Source: Bacteroidia bacterium
GTDB lineage: Bacteria > Bacteroidota > Bacteroidia > M30B66
DNA: 64,000 bases
NCBI GenBank assembly: GCA_018401705.1
Contig: JAGYKL010000010.1
Span: forward strand, 1-64,000
Direction: 5' to 3'
The notes beneath the pieces were generated by a model. The model was not told the DNA's origin. It worked only from the letters and a program-made list of their open reading frames with translations, and made no database searches. How positions within the stretch are numbered: position 1 is the first letter of the stretch; every line of letters starts with the position of its first letter. Shown here piece by piece: positions 17,975 to 27,875 of the stretch. The position numbers and the translations under genes are program-made.

Positions 17975-20900
17975 GATTCTCCTGGAGCCGTTATTCAAGA
18001 AAATCCTGGCTATAATTATATCCTTACCTACAATGTTGAAGATGCTTACTCAATTACAGCATCCAATTCTAATGAGTGTGGCGCTGCCAACAGTCCGAAT
18101 ATAGTCAATATCAATGTAATTCCAGAGGTAGTTATAGATGCAACTAGCGATACGACCTTTTGTGCAAACGAAACAGCGACCTTAGAAATTTTTCCGCCGC
18201 CTGCGGCTAATAATGGTGTAAATTATGTCTGGACTATTTCCGGTACCAGCGTTGAAGTAGCAAAAGCACCTGAATACACTTTTGTTGCAGAGAATTTTGG
18301 AAATGTACCTGTCACTACAACATACGTAATTGCTGCTTTAGCGCAGGGATGCGATGCAACCGATACTGTTGAAGTAACCGTAAATCCATCGCCAGATATT
18401 CCTTTAGTTAATGACGAAACTGTTTGCATTGGTGAAGATGTAGTTCTTACAGTTACTAATATTAATCCCGCTGTAGAGTATTTTTGGTATGATTCATATA
18501 ATTCAACAATTCCAGTGGGCACAGGTCCTAGTTTGAGTTTGACAAACTTACAATCTTCACAAACTTGGTTCATTGAAGCTATTGATATTGCTCTAATGCC
18601 TTGCGATACTTCGGTGAGAGATTCCGCTGTAATAACTGTTATTCAAGTTGGCTCAATTCAATTTTCTAATAATTCTGTTAGCATTTGTTTTCCTTCTTCA
18701 AACCCATTGCCCGAAAATCTTGATAACTACACAACCGTTAATCCTTCAAACGGAGTTTGGAGTGGACCTCCGGCTTTAAATCTTCTACCTAATGGTGAAT
18801 TAAATCCTTCTTCAATAGGTAATTTTTGGGCTGTTTATACAGTGAATGATGCTTCCACCGGTTGTAGTATTCTTGACTCGATTCAAGTTTTGGTTACCAG
18901 TCCTGATTCACTTCCATTAGATATCCCTGAGCCAATCTGTATCGGAGAATCTTTGCAGTTAGAACCTAGTCAATCTGGATGGTCTGTTGACGGAATACCC
19001 TTAAATAATGGACTTTATACCTCATCAGCCGCAGGCTTTGAATACGCAGTTTATACGCAAGGTGCGGTTGGTTGTGAAGTTACAGATTCTGTTATTATCG
19101 TTGTGAATCCTTTGCCTACCATCAATATTACAAGTCAAGGTCAGGCATTCTGCACAAACCAGGGAACTATCACAATTAGCGGAAATTCAAATACAGGTGA
19201 TGAATATAATTGGTATGTCTTAGGAAATGCAAGTTCAATTTCTACGAACGATTCCATTTTCGTTAGTCCCGCTAACAATACCAGTTATGCCTTGCAAATA
19301 ACTGATACAGCTACAAATTGCAGTATTAATGACACCATTCTGGTGGAAGTTATTACTAGTCCTGAAGCTGACTTTGCGGCAGCGATAAATTTTTGTGAAG
19401 GAGATACTATTTGGCCCATTAATAATAGCACTCCGGCGAATCTTCAATATTCATGGATTTTAAATGAGAATTATTCTAACCCGATAAATGTTGAAGAAGC
19501 CTATTACCTTTTGCCTGAAGGAGCTTATTCAATCAGTTTAATTGTGCAGGACAATATTTGCAGTGATACTGCAATGCAGGATGTTTATGTGTTTGCTCCA
19601 CCAATAGTCAACACTTCTGTATTAAACTTTAACTCTTGTAATCCTAATGATATTGAATTTCAAGCTGAAGTTTTAGACGAAGATTCAGTCGATTTTAATT
19701 ACAGCTATTCATGGGATTTTGGCAATGGAAGTAATTCCAGTGATTTAATTCCAAGTCCTGTTACTTACGATTTAACTGCTAATAATCAGCTGGATTATAC
19801 TTATTGGCTTAGTGTTACAGGAACTTATTGTGCCTCGGTTGTTAGCTCAGGTCAACTATCGTTTGACTCAATACCACATATACAGTTGGCCACAGATACC
19901 ATTTATGGCTGTAGTCCATTCATAACAGAAATACCTTTTTCAACATTAGGAACTCCGCATACTTTAACACTTACACTTGAAGATGGCACCGTGATTACGA
20001 ATGTTGATACACTACTTGAATTTACTGCAAGTGGAATAACTCAAACATTTAAAGTGGGAATTGTTGCTTGGAATGATTGCGGTTTTTCTAAAGATTCTAT
20101 TTATATACAAGTTCGACCTAATCCAGTTGTAGCCTTTATTGTTACTGATATTCCTTTGTTGGGTGCTTGTGAGGGTGACCAAATAAATATTTCCGGAGTA
20201 AATTCTATTGGAAGTGTAGATTCAACTTTATCATTTAGTTGGTACCTCGATGGCGATTTGTTATTTGTAGGTGGGGGATTTCTGAATTTAAATGATATCG
20301 GACCTGGTCAATACGATATACTTCTTAATGTTTCTGATGGTTGTAGCACAGCTCAAGATTCAATTGAAATAGAAATCTTTGGTCAACCAGCAATTACAAT
20401 CTTATCAGATGCTGACACTGTTTGTGTTAATCAAATTATTGAACTTCAATCAACTGCAGAAGATAATTTCTTGATAAGCTGGGATATGGGTGATGGTGAT
20501 TTTTACTACAATGATCAAACTATAAGTCATACTTATGCGACACCGGGTTTGTATGAAATTATAGTTGAAGCAAGAGATTCGAGTGGACTTTGCTTTGCAA
20601 CTGATACAATTACCAATCTGGTTTGGCCAAACACTGAAATTGAAGGTTTTGTGGATACAAGTTATGCCTGTATCGAAACTTTGGTTGAATTTACAAGCAC
20701 TACAAATAATCCTTCCAATAACATTAACTGGGATTTCGGAAATGGCGCCAATTCAGTTTTTGGAATGGATGTCACTTCTTATCCCGAAGCTGGTGTGTAT
20801 CAAGCAGTGGTAACTGCTTTCAATTCTATTACGGTGAATGGCTTCGGCTGTGAAGCAACGGATACTGTTGTGGTTAATATCTTACCTAATCCAATTAGTT

Positions 20901-21418
20901 TATTCTCATTGAATAATTTGGGGGAAACCTACTGCATTGCCGAAGGCGAGAGTGTTAGCATTGAATTAAATAATCAATCTAGTGAAGGTTTTGCATACCG
21001 CTGGTATGCGGATGAAGTATTCTTTTCTGATTTAGAGTTCCCTGTTTTCGAAACGACAGAGGTTGGTTCTCAAACCATTAAGTTAATTGTTTATTCTCAG
21101 TTTGGCTGTGCCGATTCATCAAGTTCTCAAATAAATGTAGGTTTGAAACCGGAAATGATTCTGAATGTTACTCCAAAGGAAGGCTGTGACCCTTTGTTAA
21201 GTGAAATTGAGCCTGTTTGTATTGGATGTGAGAGTATTAGCATTTGGGATGGAGGATTTATCATAGGTGATGGAAATCCATCGACACAGATCTTCGAGGG
21301 AGCAGGCGAACATTTTATTAGTCAAATAGGAGAGAGTTTAGAGGGTTGCGTGGATACAGTTAGTACAATTGTTTTAGTTAAGCCCAATCCAGTCCCTGAA
21401 TTTTGGGTTAGCCCCTGA
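17975..21418 (+). CDS. Central PKD-domain fragment of the broken adhesin
   Basis: Frame 2 of the locus, open from 17975 to the TGA at 21416-21418. Automated callers may start at GTG 18515, but protein-like sequence (SPGAVIQENPGYNYILTYNV) extends upstream to 17975. It holds roughly ten Ig/PKD-like units with paired cysteines; clear PKD cores are SYSWDFGNGSN, SWDMGDGDFYYND with HTYATPGLYEIIV, and NWDFGNGANS. The domain type suits extended surface adhesins. Confidence 0.8.
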   Translation, partial: DSPGAVIQENPGYNYILTYNVEDAYSITASNSNECGAANSPNIVNINVIPEVVIDATSDTTFCANETATLEIFPPPAANNGVNYVWTISGTSVEVAKAPEYTFVAENFGNVPVTTTYVIAALAQGCDATDTVEVTVNPSPDIPLVNDETVCIGEDVVLTVTNINPAVEYFWYDSYNSTIPVGTGPSLSLTNLQSSQTWFIEAIDIALMPCDTSVRDSAVITVIQVGSIQFSNNSVSICFPSSNPLPENLDNYTTVNPSNGVWSGPPALNLLPNGELNPSSIGNFWAVYTVNDASTGCSILDSIQVLVTSPDSLPLDIPEPICIGESLQLEPSQSGWSVDGIPLNNGLYTSSAAGFEYAVYTQGAVGCEVTDSVIIVVNPLPTINITSQGQAFCTNQGTITISGNSNTGDEYNWYVLGNASSISTNDSIFVSPANNTSYALQITDTATNCSINDTILVEVITSPEADFAAAINFCEGDTIWPINNSTPANLQYSWILNENYSNPINVEEAYYLLPEGAYSISLIVQDNICSDTAMQDVYVFAPPIVNTSVLNFNSCNPNDIEFQAEVLDEDSVDFNYSYSWDFGNGSNSSDLIPSPVTYDLTANNQLDYTYWLSVTGTYCASVVSSGQLSFDSIPHIQLATDTIYGCSPFITEIPFSTLGTPHTLTLTLEDGTVITNVDTLLEFTASGITQTFKVGIVAWNDCGFSKDSIYIQVRPNPVVAFIVTDIPLLGACEGDQINISGVNSIGSVDSTLSFSWYLDGDLLFVGGGFLNLNDIGPGQYDILLNVSDGCSTAQDSIEIEIFGQPAITILSDADTVCVNQIIELQSTAEDNFLISWDMGDGDFYYNDQTISHTYATPGLYEIIVEARDSSGLCFATDTITNLVWPNTEIEGFVDTSYACIETLVEFTSTTNNPSNNINWDFGNGANSVFGMDVTSYPEAGVYQAVVTAFNSITVNGFGCEATDTVVVNILPNPISLFSLNNLGETYCIAEGESVSIELNNQSSEGFAYRWYADEVFFSDLEFPVFETTEVGSQTIKLIVYSQFGCADSSSSQINVGLKPEMILNVTPKEGCDPLLSEIEPVCIGCESISIWDGGFIIGDGNPSTQIFEGAGEHFISQIGESLEGCVDTVSTIVLVKPNPVPEFWVSP

Positions 21419-21944
21419 AAGTATTCCTGCCACTGGCGGTGATTTATTATTTTCGAGTGGATTGCATCCCAATAATTTAACTTCTTATAGATTGTATTTA
21501 AATGATAGCCTTTTAGGCGGATGGTTAAACGATTTGCAAGTAAATCCAGTAGCAAATAATCAGGATAGTTTAGTATTTCGTTTGGAGCTATCGCTCGACG
21601 GCTGTTTAGATACAGCATTTCAACGTGTAGATATTTTTAATGATCAAACCATTTATTTCCCAAATTCATTTACACCTAATGGCGATGGTGTTAATGATGT
21701 GTTTAAACCTTCAGGAAATAATGTTAATGTTAAAGAGTTTCTTATTTACAACCGTTGGGGGGAGTTGATGCATGATGAATCGAATATTGCAATTGAAGAT
21801 ATTGTAGGGTGGAATGGAACTGCAAAGCCCAAAAGTAGTGTTGATAAAGTAATGGATGTTTATATTTATCGTTTGCTTTATGAAAGTGGAATTGGATCAG
21901 CAGATAACAAACTCATTACCGGCGCTGTTTACGCTATAGAATAA
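21414..21944 (+). CDS. C-terminal fragment with T9SS type B sorting domain
   Basis: Frame 0 of the locus, continuing from PESIPATGGDLLFSSGLH to the TAA at 21942-21944. The terminal about 90 residues (IYFPNSFTPNGDGVNDVFKP, FLIYNRWGELMHDE, YIYRLLYESG) are the gliding-motility-associated type B C-terminal domain used for export by the T9SS. On its own this fragment has no signal peptide and could not be exported. Confidence 0.85.
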   Translation, partial: PESIPATGGDLLFSSGLHPNNLTSYRLYLNDSLLGGWLNDLQVNPVANNQDSLVFRLELSLDGCLDTAFQRVDIFNDQTIYFPNSFTPNGDGVNDVFKPSGNNVNVKEFLIYNRWGELMHDESNIAIEDIVGWNGTAKPKSSVDKVMDVYIYRLLYESGIGSADNKLITGAVYAIE

Positions 21945-22053
21945 AAGCACTGATTATTTGATATATTAAACCCATAACTAGTACCAAATCGGGATAGTGA
22001 TTTTGTGTGTTTTTTTTTGATGTATTTTAATCAAATTAATTAACAGGAAACAA

Positions 22054-22084
22054 AAAAGGCTGATTCATTTTGAATCAGCCTTTT
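22054..22084 (-). terminator. Shared terminator between pnp and the adhesin locus
   Basis: A 14-bp stem, AAAAGGCTGATTCA (22054-22067) with TGAATCAGCCTTTT (22071-22084) around a TTT loop. It has T runs on both strands and so can stop both the pnp transcript and the converging adhesin transcript. Confidence 0.9.
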
Positions 22085-22106
22085 GATATTTAAGTAAAAT
22101 AAAAGC

Positions 22107-24239
22107 TTAGTTAGCAGCTTCCGGCTTTGGAAGTAAAATTTTGCGGCTTAACTTAAGCTTTCCTGTTTTCTTATCTACATCGATGAGCTTTACATCAATG
22201 ATATCGCCTTCTTTAAGAATTCCGTCAAGGTTTTCTAAGCGTCTCCATTCTACTTCAGAAATATGAAGTAATCCATCTTTTCCAGGAATAATCTCAACGA
22301 AAGCACCAAATGGAACAATAGATTTAACTTTTCCAGAATAAACTTCTCCAATTTCCGGTGTTGCAGTAATCGCACGGATACGTGCCATTGCCTTATCAAT
22401 ACTTTCCTTATTTGAGGAAGAAATCTGCACAATACCTTGCTCATTAACCTCTTCAATTGTGATAACAGTATTGGTTTCTTTTTGCATTTCCTGAATAATC
22501 TTTCCTCCAGGTCCGATAACAGCACCAATGAATTCTTTGGCAATACGCATCTCAACAATACGAGGTGCATGAGGCTTGTAATCTTCCCGCGGAGCGGTGA
22601 TAACCTTCTTCATTTCACCAAGAATATGAAGTCTACCTTGTTTTGCTTGGTTTAATGCATTAAGCATGATTTCATAGGAGAGACCTTGAACTTTGATATC
22701 CATCTGGCAAGCAGTAATGCCATCTTCAGTTCCGGTAACTTTAAAGTCCATATCACCTAAGTGATCTTCATCACCTAAAATATCACTCAGTACAGCATAA
22801 TTGCTGCCGTCATCAGTAATTAATCCCATGGCGATTCCTGAAACTGGTTTCTTAATCTTCACACCAGCGTCCATAAGAGCAAGCGTTCCTGCGCATACAG
22901 TTGCCATTGATGAAGAACCATTAGATTCAAGAATGTCAGAAACCACACGAATGGTGTATGGATTTTCAGAAGAGGAGGGAAGCATTGGCTTTAAAGCTCT
23001 TAATGCTAGGTTTCCATGACCAATTTCTCTTCTTGAAGTTCCTCTGTTCGGACGAGCTTCTCCTGTTGAGAAAGACGGAAAGTTATAATGTAAAAGGAAG
23101 TTGTTTTTTCCTTCTAATACAGCTCCATCAATAATTTGCTCATCCATTTTAGTACCTAAAGTAACGGTAGTTAATGATTGAGTTTCTCCACGAGTAAATA
23201 TTGCTGAACCGTGAGCGTATGGCAGATAATCAACCTCGCACCAAATAGGACGAATGTCGGTTAATCCACGGCCATCTAGACGAACTTTATCATCAAGAAT
23301 TGCCTTACGAACAGCTTTCTTCTCAACATCATGGAAATAAACACCAATAAGTGAAGCTTGAGCTGCCAATTCTTCTTCAGTAAGCTGCTCAAGATATGCA
23401 TTCTTGATTGCCTTAAATGCCTGACTTCTTTCTTTCTTGTTAGGATTTCCTGCTTTTGCAACAGCATAGCAATCGTCGAAACAAGCTTCCATCACAGCAT
23501 GGCGTAAAGCTTCATCATGAGTTTCATGATTGTATTCGCGTTTTGTAGCAGCACTTGCAACTTCAGCAGCTAATGATTTAATTGCATTAATCTGTACCTT
23601 GATAGCTTCATGAGCAATTTTAATTCCCTCAAGCATATCAGCTTCAGAAACTTCTTTCATTTCTCCTTCAACCATAACGATACTATCTAAAGAAGCGGCA
23701 ACCATAATATCGATATCTGCTCTTGACAAATTATCAATACTTGGGTTAACTTCAAATTTACCATCGATTCTGGCAACACGTACTTCTGAAACTGGTCCGT
23801 TAAAAGGGATATCACTTACTGCTAAAGCTGTTGATGCAGCTAAACAAGCTAAAGAATCAGGTAAATGCTCACGATCTGAAGAGATAAGCATAATCATCAT
23901 CTGAGTGTCGGCGTGATAATCTTCTGGAAATAATGGACGAAGTGCTCTGTCAACTAGGCGAGAAGTTAAGATCTCATTTTCAGAAGGTCTTGCTTCACGT
24001 TTAAAGAATCCACCAGGAAAACGACCTGTGGATGCATATTTTTCTTGATATTCTACAGTTAGTGGAAGGAAATCAACCCCTTCTTTTGCGTCTTCGTTAC
24101 TAACAACAGTTGCTAATAACATAGTTCCGCCCATGCGGATTACAGCAGAGCCATGTGCCTGCTTGGCCAGCTTTCCGGTTTCGAGTGTAATCTCTTTACC
24201 ATCGGGCATCGTAAATGTTTTACTGATTCCAATATTCAT
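22107..24239 (-). CDS. pnp: Polyribonucleotide nucleotidyltransferase (PNPase)
   Basis: Phosphorolytic 3'-to-5' exoribonuclease that degrades mRNA in the cytoplasm; also able to add nucleotides. The 710-residue product has the full layout: first RNase PH domain ([21 protein letters not shown]...[14 protein letters not shown]), helical linker, second RNase PH domain ([59 protein letters not shown]), KH domain ([20 protein letters not shown]) and S1 domain ([20 protein letters not shown]). It lies directly downstream of rpsO, the order seen in many bacteria, with a hairpin between them. A CCGCGGAGCGG palindrome lies at 22587-22597 within the KH region. Confidence 0.98.
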   Translation of the reverse strand: MNIGISKTFTMPDGKEITLETGKLAKQAHGSAVIRMGGTMLLATVVSNEDAKEGVDFLPLTVEYQEKYASTGRFPGGFFKREARPSENEILTSRLVDRALRPLFPEDYHADTQMMIMLISSDREHLPDSLACLAASTALAVSDIPFNGPVSEVRVARIDGKFEVNPSIDNLSRADIDIMVAASLDSIVMVEGEMKEVSEADMLEGIKIAHEAIKVQINAIKSLAAEVASAATKREYNHETHDEALRHAVMEACFDDCYAVAKAGNPNKKERSQAFKAIKNAYLEQLTEEELAAQASLIGVYFHDVEKKAVRKAILDDKVRLDGRGLTDIRPIWCEVDYLPYAHGSAIFTRGETQSLTTVTLGTKMDEQIIDGAVLEGKNNFLLHYNFPSFSTGEARPNRGTSRREIGHGNLALRALKPMLPSSSENPYTIRVVSDILESNGSSSMATVCAGTLALMDAGVKIKKPVSGIAMGLITDDGSNYAVLSDILGDEDHLGDMDFKVTGTEDGITACQMDIKVQGLSYEIMLNALNQAKQGRLHILGEMKKVITAPREDYKPHAPRIVEMRIAKEFIGAVIGPGGKIIQEMQKETNTVITIEEVNEQGIVQISSSNKESIDKAMARIRAITATPEIGEVYSGKVKSIVPFGAFVEIIPGKDGLLHISEVEWRRLENLDGILKEGDIIDVKLIDVDKKTGKLKLSRKILLPKPEAAN

Positions 24240-24274
24240 CTTTGTGGTGTCAAATTATGTTGCTTAAAAAAGGA

Positions 24275-24300
24275 AAAAGGCAATCCTTTGATTGCCTTTT
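24275..24300 (-). terminator. Hairpin between rpsO and pnp
   Basis: An 11-bp stem (24275-24285 with 24290-24300) and 4-nt loop with A/T flanks. It could be a partial terminator or mRNA processing site that sets rpsO above pnp expression, as the equivalent site does in E. coli. Confidence 0.75.
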
Positions 24301-24307
24301 CAATTCA

Positions 24308-24577
24308 TTACTTTCTGATTCCTAGCTCTTTAATGAGCGATCGGTATTTTTCAATGTCACGACCTTTTAAATAGTCCAACATACTTCTACGCTTTCCAAC
24401 AAGACGAATAAGTGAACGTTGTGTTCCAAAATCTTTGCGATTTAACTTAAGGTGCTCTGTCAAATCAGAGATGCGCTTTGAGAACATCGCTATTTGAGCC
24501 TCTGTAGAGCCAGTGTTTGTTTCTGCTCCGCCAAATTGGGCGAAGATTTCTTTTTTTGCTTCTGACGATAATGCCAT
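24308..24577 (-). CDS. rpsO: 30S ribosomal protein S15
   Basis: Primary 16S rRNA-binding protein of the small subunit platform. The 89-residue product starts MALSSEAKKEIFAQFGGAE and includes the S15 core GSTEAQIAMFSKRISDLTEH, GTQRSLIRLVGKRRSMLDYL and RYRSLIKELGIRK-like end. A longer frame reaches 24661, but family length and the -7 box at 24608-24615 fix the start at 24577. It is probably co-transcribed with pnp. Confidence 0.97.
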   Translation of the reverse strand: MALSSEAKKEIFAQFGGAETNTGSTEAQIAMFSKRISDLTEHLKLNRKDFGTQRSLIRLVGKRRSMLDYLKGRDIEKYRSLIKELGIRK

Positions 24578-24607
24578 GATATAATTTTTCTTCTTTTTAC
24601 AGGTCGG

Positions 24608-24615
24608 CAAAGTTA
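24608..24615 (-). promoter_or_regulatory. -7 box TAACTTTG of rpsO-pnp
   Basis: Exact TAnnTTTG match read on the minus strand, 30 nt before the rpsO ATG. It shows that codons upstream of 24577 are untranslated. Confidence 0.65.
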
Positions 24616-24752
24616 AATAAAATTTCGGTTCGTGATTAATGCCAATTAAAATAATTAACAATTGACTTGTTAATTTCTCAGATTGTCTAAAGTTGAGTTG
24701 AAGTTAACACTGAATCAATCGCATATAATTAGTACATTTAAATAAAAAAGAA

Positions 24753-25673
24753 ATGAAGTGCCTTACATTATTTATCGTGTTTTCATGCCTTATAGGCTTG
24801 AACGATAGCAATTCTCAAACAAATATTTACTTCGAGAATAATCCTGTTTGGACACAAAGCAGTAACTGTGCAGTTGGTTATCCATGCGTTAGAGAAGAAG
24901 TATTTGAATACAGAGTAGAAGGAGATACGCTCATTAACAATCTTACGTATGTTAAAATTTTCAAGTCAGGATATGGTAACTATAATTGGTTTGCTCCGCC
25001 TCCAAGCTTTGAATGCTCAGGTTCTTATAACTTTTCAGGAGAACAAGCAGAGTTCTACCTTAGATCAGAGGATAAGAAAATATTTTTCCTGAGCGCCTCT
25101 GAACCTCAAGAATTGTTATTATTTGACTTTAATCTAGAGCTTGGAGATACTCTGCCTATGTCTTATACAAACTATTCTGAAATCATAGTTAGTGATGTAG
25201 ATAGTATATTGATTGATGGAAGCTTTCATAAGCGGTTCATGCTTGAAGGTGAATCCACAGCTGAATATATCATTGAAGGAATTGGTAGTTCCAATGGACT
25301 CATAGAATCAATATCACCAATTCTAGAGTGTGGTTATACATTGAGATGCTTTAAATTAAATAATGAGACAATCCTTGCTACGCAAGACTCTTTGTGTGAC
25401 TTGATTCTTTCTTCACCTAAAATACAATTGCCTAATTTTTCAATTTATCCCAATCCTTTTGATGATAAACTCAATCTTAGTTTAAAAGGAAATGAAGTGA
25501 ACGAAAGAGAAATCCTTGTTTTCAACAGTGCAGGTATCAGAGTTAAAACCATTCAAACTCCGCAAAACGAAGTAGAACTTGATTTAACTGGCTTCCCACA
25601 AGGCTTTTATTTCCTCTCTGTTAGGTCAAATAATGAAATTAAGTTTCAACGTTTAATGAAAGTCAAGAATTGA
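24753..25673 (+). CDS. Small T9SS type A cargo protein
   Basis: Secreted protein of 306 residues with signal peptide MKCLTLFIVFSCLIGLNDSNS. The middle (about 25-220) is a beta-rich domain with conserved cysteines that I cannot assign. The last about 80 residues are a type A sorting domain (FSIYPNPFDDKLNLSLKG, EILVFNSAGIRVKT, FPQGFYFLSVRSNN). A near -7 box TACATTTA lies at 24733-24740. It converges on the S9 peptidase gene with only 5 bp between the stops. Confidence 0.9.
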   Translation: MKCLTLFIVFSCLIGLNDSNSQTNIYFENNPVWTQSSNCAVGYPCVREEVFEYRVEGDTLINNLTYVKIFKSGYGNYNWFAPPPSFECSGSYNFSGEQAEFYLRSEDKKIFFLSASEPQELLLFDFNLELGDTLPMSYTNYSEIIVSDVDSILIDGSFHKRFMLEGESTAEYIIEGIGSSNGLIESISPILECGYTLRCFKLNNETILATQDSLCDLILSSPKIQLPNFSIYPNPFDDKLNLSLKGNEVNEREILVFNSAGIRVKTIQTPQNEVELDLTGFPQGFYFLSVRSNNEIKFQRLMKVKN

Positions 25674-25678
25674 ATTAT

Positions 25679-27799
25679 TTAATACTCTTCTTCTTTTAAG
25701 TTTTCCATCAAATACCTCGAAATAGTCTTGTAAAGATGTAATCTGTCTTTTCCACGCACGTTGTGCGGATGGCCGGGATAAATCATATAATCAATCAATA
25801 CATCTTCATCAACGCATTGCTTAACCATAAGTTGAGAATGCTGCCAAACAACAACATCATCAACAGTTCCATGAATTAGCATTAATCTATCTTCCAAATT
25901 CTTGGCTGAATTTAGAAGATTCGTCTTCTCGTAACCTTCTGAATTGGTTTGAGGTGTATCCATATACCTTTCGGTATACATTACTTCATACATTTTCCAG
26001 TCAATTACTGGTCCGCCGGCAACGCCGGCTTTAAAAACACCTGGATTATTGCAAAGTAGAGTTGTGGTCATAAAACCTCCGAAACTCCAACCATGAACGC
26101 CAATTCGAGCAGGATTAACCCAAGGCAAAGACATTAAATAATCAACTCCTAACAATTGATCTTCCATCTCGGCTGCACCTAATTGCTTATGAATTACTTG
26201 CTCAAACTCAATACCTCTGTCGGCTGAACCTCGATTGTCTAATGTAAAAACTCCATAGCCTTGCGATGCCATCCAGCTCATCCAGAGATTTCCTCCTCCC
26301 AACCAACGGTTGGTAACCATCTGAGCATGAGGACCTCCATATACATATATTATTACGGGGTATTTTTTTCCTTGCTCGATGTTTCGAGGTTTAAAAAGTC
26401 GACCATTTAAGATTGTGCCATCTTTTGCTTTAACAGACACCAATATAGGTTTTGGCAATGCTTCCATGGCAATCGGGTCTGTTGCTTCAGATATTACATT
26501 TAGCTCCTTACCATTTGCATCATTAAGACTCACTTTTCCAGGAGTTTGCAAGCTGCTATATGTATCAATGAAATAAGTGTATAAGCCATTCCACTGCACA
26601 TTATGAACACCCGAAAGAGTAGTGATTTTTTGGAATTTCCCTTTCAAATCTATTTTTAAACACTGACGATCCAATCCATTATTTGCTGTTGCCATAACAT
26701 ACACCGAGCTAGCAGCAGGATTCATTCCTAAAACATCAGTTACAACCTCATTGCCGATATTAAATTGACGAATCATTTTGCCGTCAAGGTTGTAGAGATA
26801 AAGATGATTATAGCCATTTCGCTCACTTTGCCAAAGAAATTGATCTTTAGAACCGTTTATAAACATAGCAGCATGCTCAGGTTCTACCCATTGAGGATCT
26901 TCCTCAGTGATTAGAGTTTTAACAAATGCGCCATCAGATGAATTATATAGATTTAGATTCATCTTGTTTTGGTCGCGGTTGAGCTCGGCAATTAGCACAA
27001 ACTGCTCGTCTGGACTCCAGCTGATGTTTGTTAAATAGTGATCATCAGGCCCAGCAGTTTTGATATAAACGGTCTTCCCTGAAACTATATCATAAACTCC
27101 AAGCGTTACTTGATGACTTGTTTGACCAGCCATTGGGTACTTAATAGGAGTTTCCTCGGCGGGGATGGAGCTAAGTGAAACCAGAGGGTAATCAGTAACC
27201 ATAGTTTCATCCATGCGATAAAAAGCTAGTTTATTACCTGAAGGACTCCAGAAGGTTCCTTTGGTTATGCCAAACTCTTGGCGGTGAACCGCCGATGCGT
27301 ATACAATTCCATTTCCACCATCATCGCTTAGCTTTAGGTCTTTTCCATTTGAATGAATGAAAAGGTTATTTTCTTTTACAAAAGCAATGTTTTCAGAAAG
27401 CTCGTGTAAATCTACTAGTTCAGCGTCTTTTTGATTCCAGGCTTTATAAACGCCTTGAGTCTTTCCAATACTGTAGAAGTACATCTTTTCTTCAAATTCA
27501 AAAGTAAAACGGTTGCCGTCTATCCAATGAATTGAAGGTATTCTCTTTAAATGAGATTCCAAATCGGCAGGTTTAAAAAGAGTATCTACTTTATTATCAA
27601 CCGCGTTCACCCTAAGATAAGCCGATCTGTCGCTATTAGCATATCCGTAATAATTAGAGTTTGGTATCCACTCTATTCCACGTTGATATTTGGGATTAAG
27701 GTCGCTTCTCTTAAAAATATCGTCAATTGAAAGGGGCTCTTGAGCTGAAGCAGAATATGCAAAGCCTGAAAAAATAAGTAAAATGAGGTGTTTACGCAT
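25679..27799 (-). CDS. Secreted S9 family peptidase (dipeptidyl peptidase IV-like)
   Basis: Exported serine peptidase that probably removes dipeptides, often after proline. The 706-residue precursor begins with signal peptide MRKHLILLIFSGFAYSASAQ; an upstream in-frame ATG at 27820 overlaps the promoter. Residues about 60-430 form the DPPIV N-terminal beta-propeller. The C-terminal alpha/beta-hydrolase domain carries the nucleophile GWSFGGFMTT, the acid in HGTVDDVVVW and the His in YPGHPHNVRG. No T9SS domain is present, so a periplasmic location is likely. Together with the M1 aminopeptidase it suggests peptide scavenging. Confidence 0.95.
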   Translation of the reverse strand: MRKHLILLIFSGFAYSASAQEPLSIDDIFKRSDLNPKYQRGIEWIPNSNYYGYANSDRSAYLRVNAVDNKVDTLFKPADLESHLKRIPSIHWIDGNRFTFEFEEKMYFYSIGKTQGVYKAWNQKDAELVDLHELSENIAFVKENNLFIHSNGKDLKLSDDGGNGIVYASAVHRQEFGITKGTFWSPSGNKLAFYRMDETMVTDYPLVSLSSIPAEETPIKYPMAGQTSHQVTLGVYDIVSGKTVYIKTAGPDDHYLTNISWSPDEQFVLIAELNRDQNKMNLNLYNSSDGAFVKTLITEEDPQWVEPEHAAMFINGSKDQFLWQSERNGYNHLYLYNLDGKMIRQFNIGNEVVTDVLGMNPAASSVYVMATANNGLDRQCLKIDLKGKFQKITTLSGVHNVQWNGLYTYFIDTYSSLQTPGKVSLNDANGKELNVISEATDPIAMEALPKPILVSVKAKDGTILNGRLFKPRNIEQGKKYPVIIYVYGGPHAQMVTNRWLGGGNLWMSWMASQGYGVFTLDNRGSADRGIEFEQVIHKQLGAAEMEDQLLGVDYLMSLPWVNPARIGVHGWSFGGFMTTTLLCNNPGVFKAGVAGGPVIDWKMYEVMYTERYMDTPQTNSEGYEKTNLLNSAKNLEDRLMLIHGTVDDVVVWQHSQLMVKQCVDEDVLIDYMIYPGHPHNVRGKDRLHLYKTISRYLMENLKEEEY

Positions 27800-27817
27800 C
27801 AAATAAGAATAAGAGTT

Positions 27818-27849
27818 CAAACCTATTCAATCCAAACTATACTAACAAA
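27818..27849 (-). promoter_or_regulatory. Promoter of the S9 peptidase gene
   Basis: Read on the minus strand: TTTG (27849-27846), 20-nt spacer, TAGGTTTG (27825-27818). Both elements and the spacing fit the Bacteroidota promoter. The predicted leader is about 12 nt to the ATG at 27799. The heptamer array begins just upstream. Confidence 0.75.
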
Positions 27850-27875
27850 TTGAAGAAGAAGAAAGGATGAAGTAT

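Larger units (their letters stand above)
16680..21944 (+). pseudogene. PKD-repeat T9SS type B adhesin locus broken by four frameshifts
   Basis: Read as one gene this would give about 1,750 residues: a signal peptide, many beta-sandwich/PKD-like domains, and a type B (gliding-associated) sorting domain. The frame changes four times. Around 17829-17849 one base appears extra. At 17957-17959 one C appears missing from a CCC run. At 17975 one G appears missing. At 21412-21415 one C appears extra in a CCCC run. Protein-like sequence continues without loss across each change. Either the gene has decayed recently or the sequence has indel errors here; the homopolymer context favours errors at some sites. 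No ATG precedes the signal peptide, only TTG at 16680 or 16716. Confidence 0.8.
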
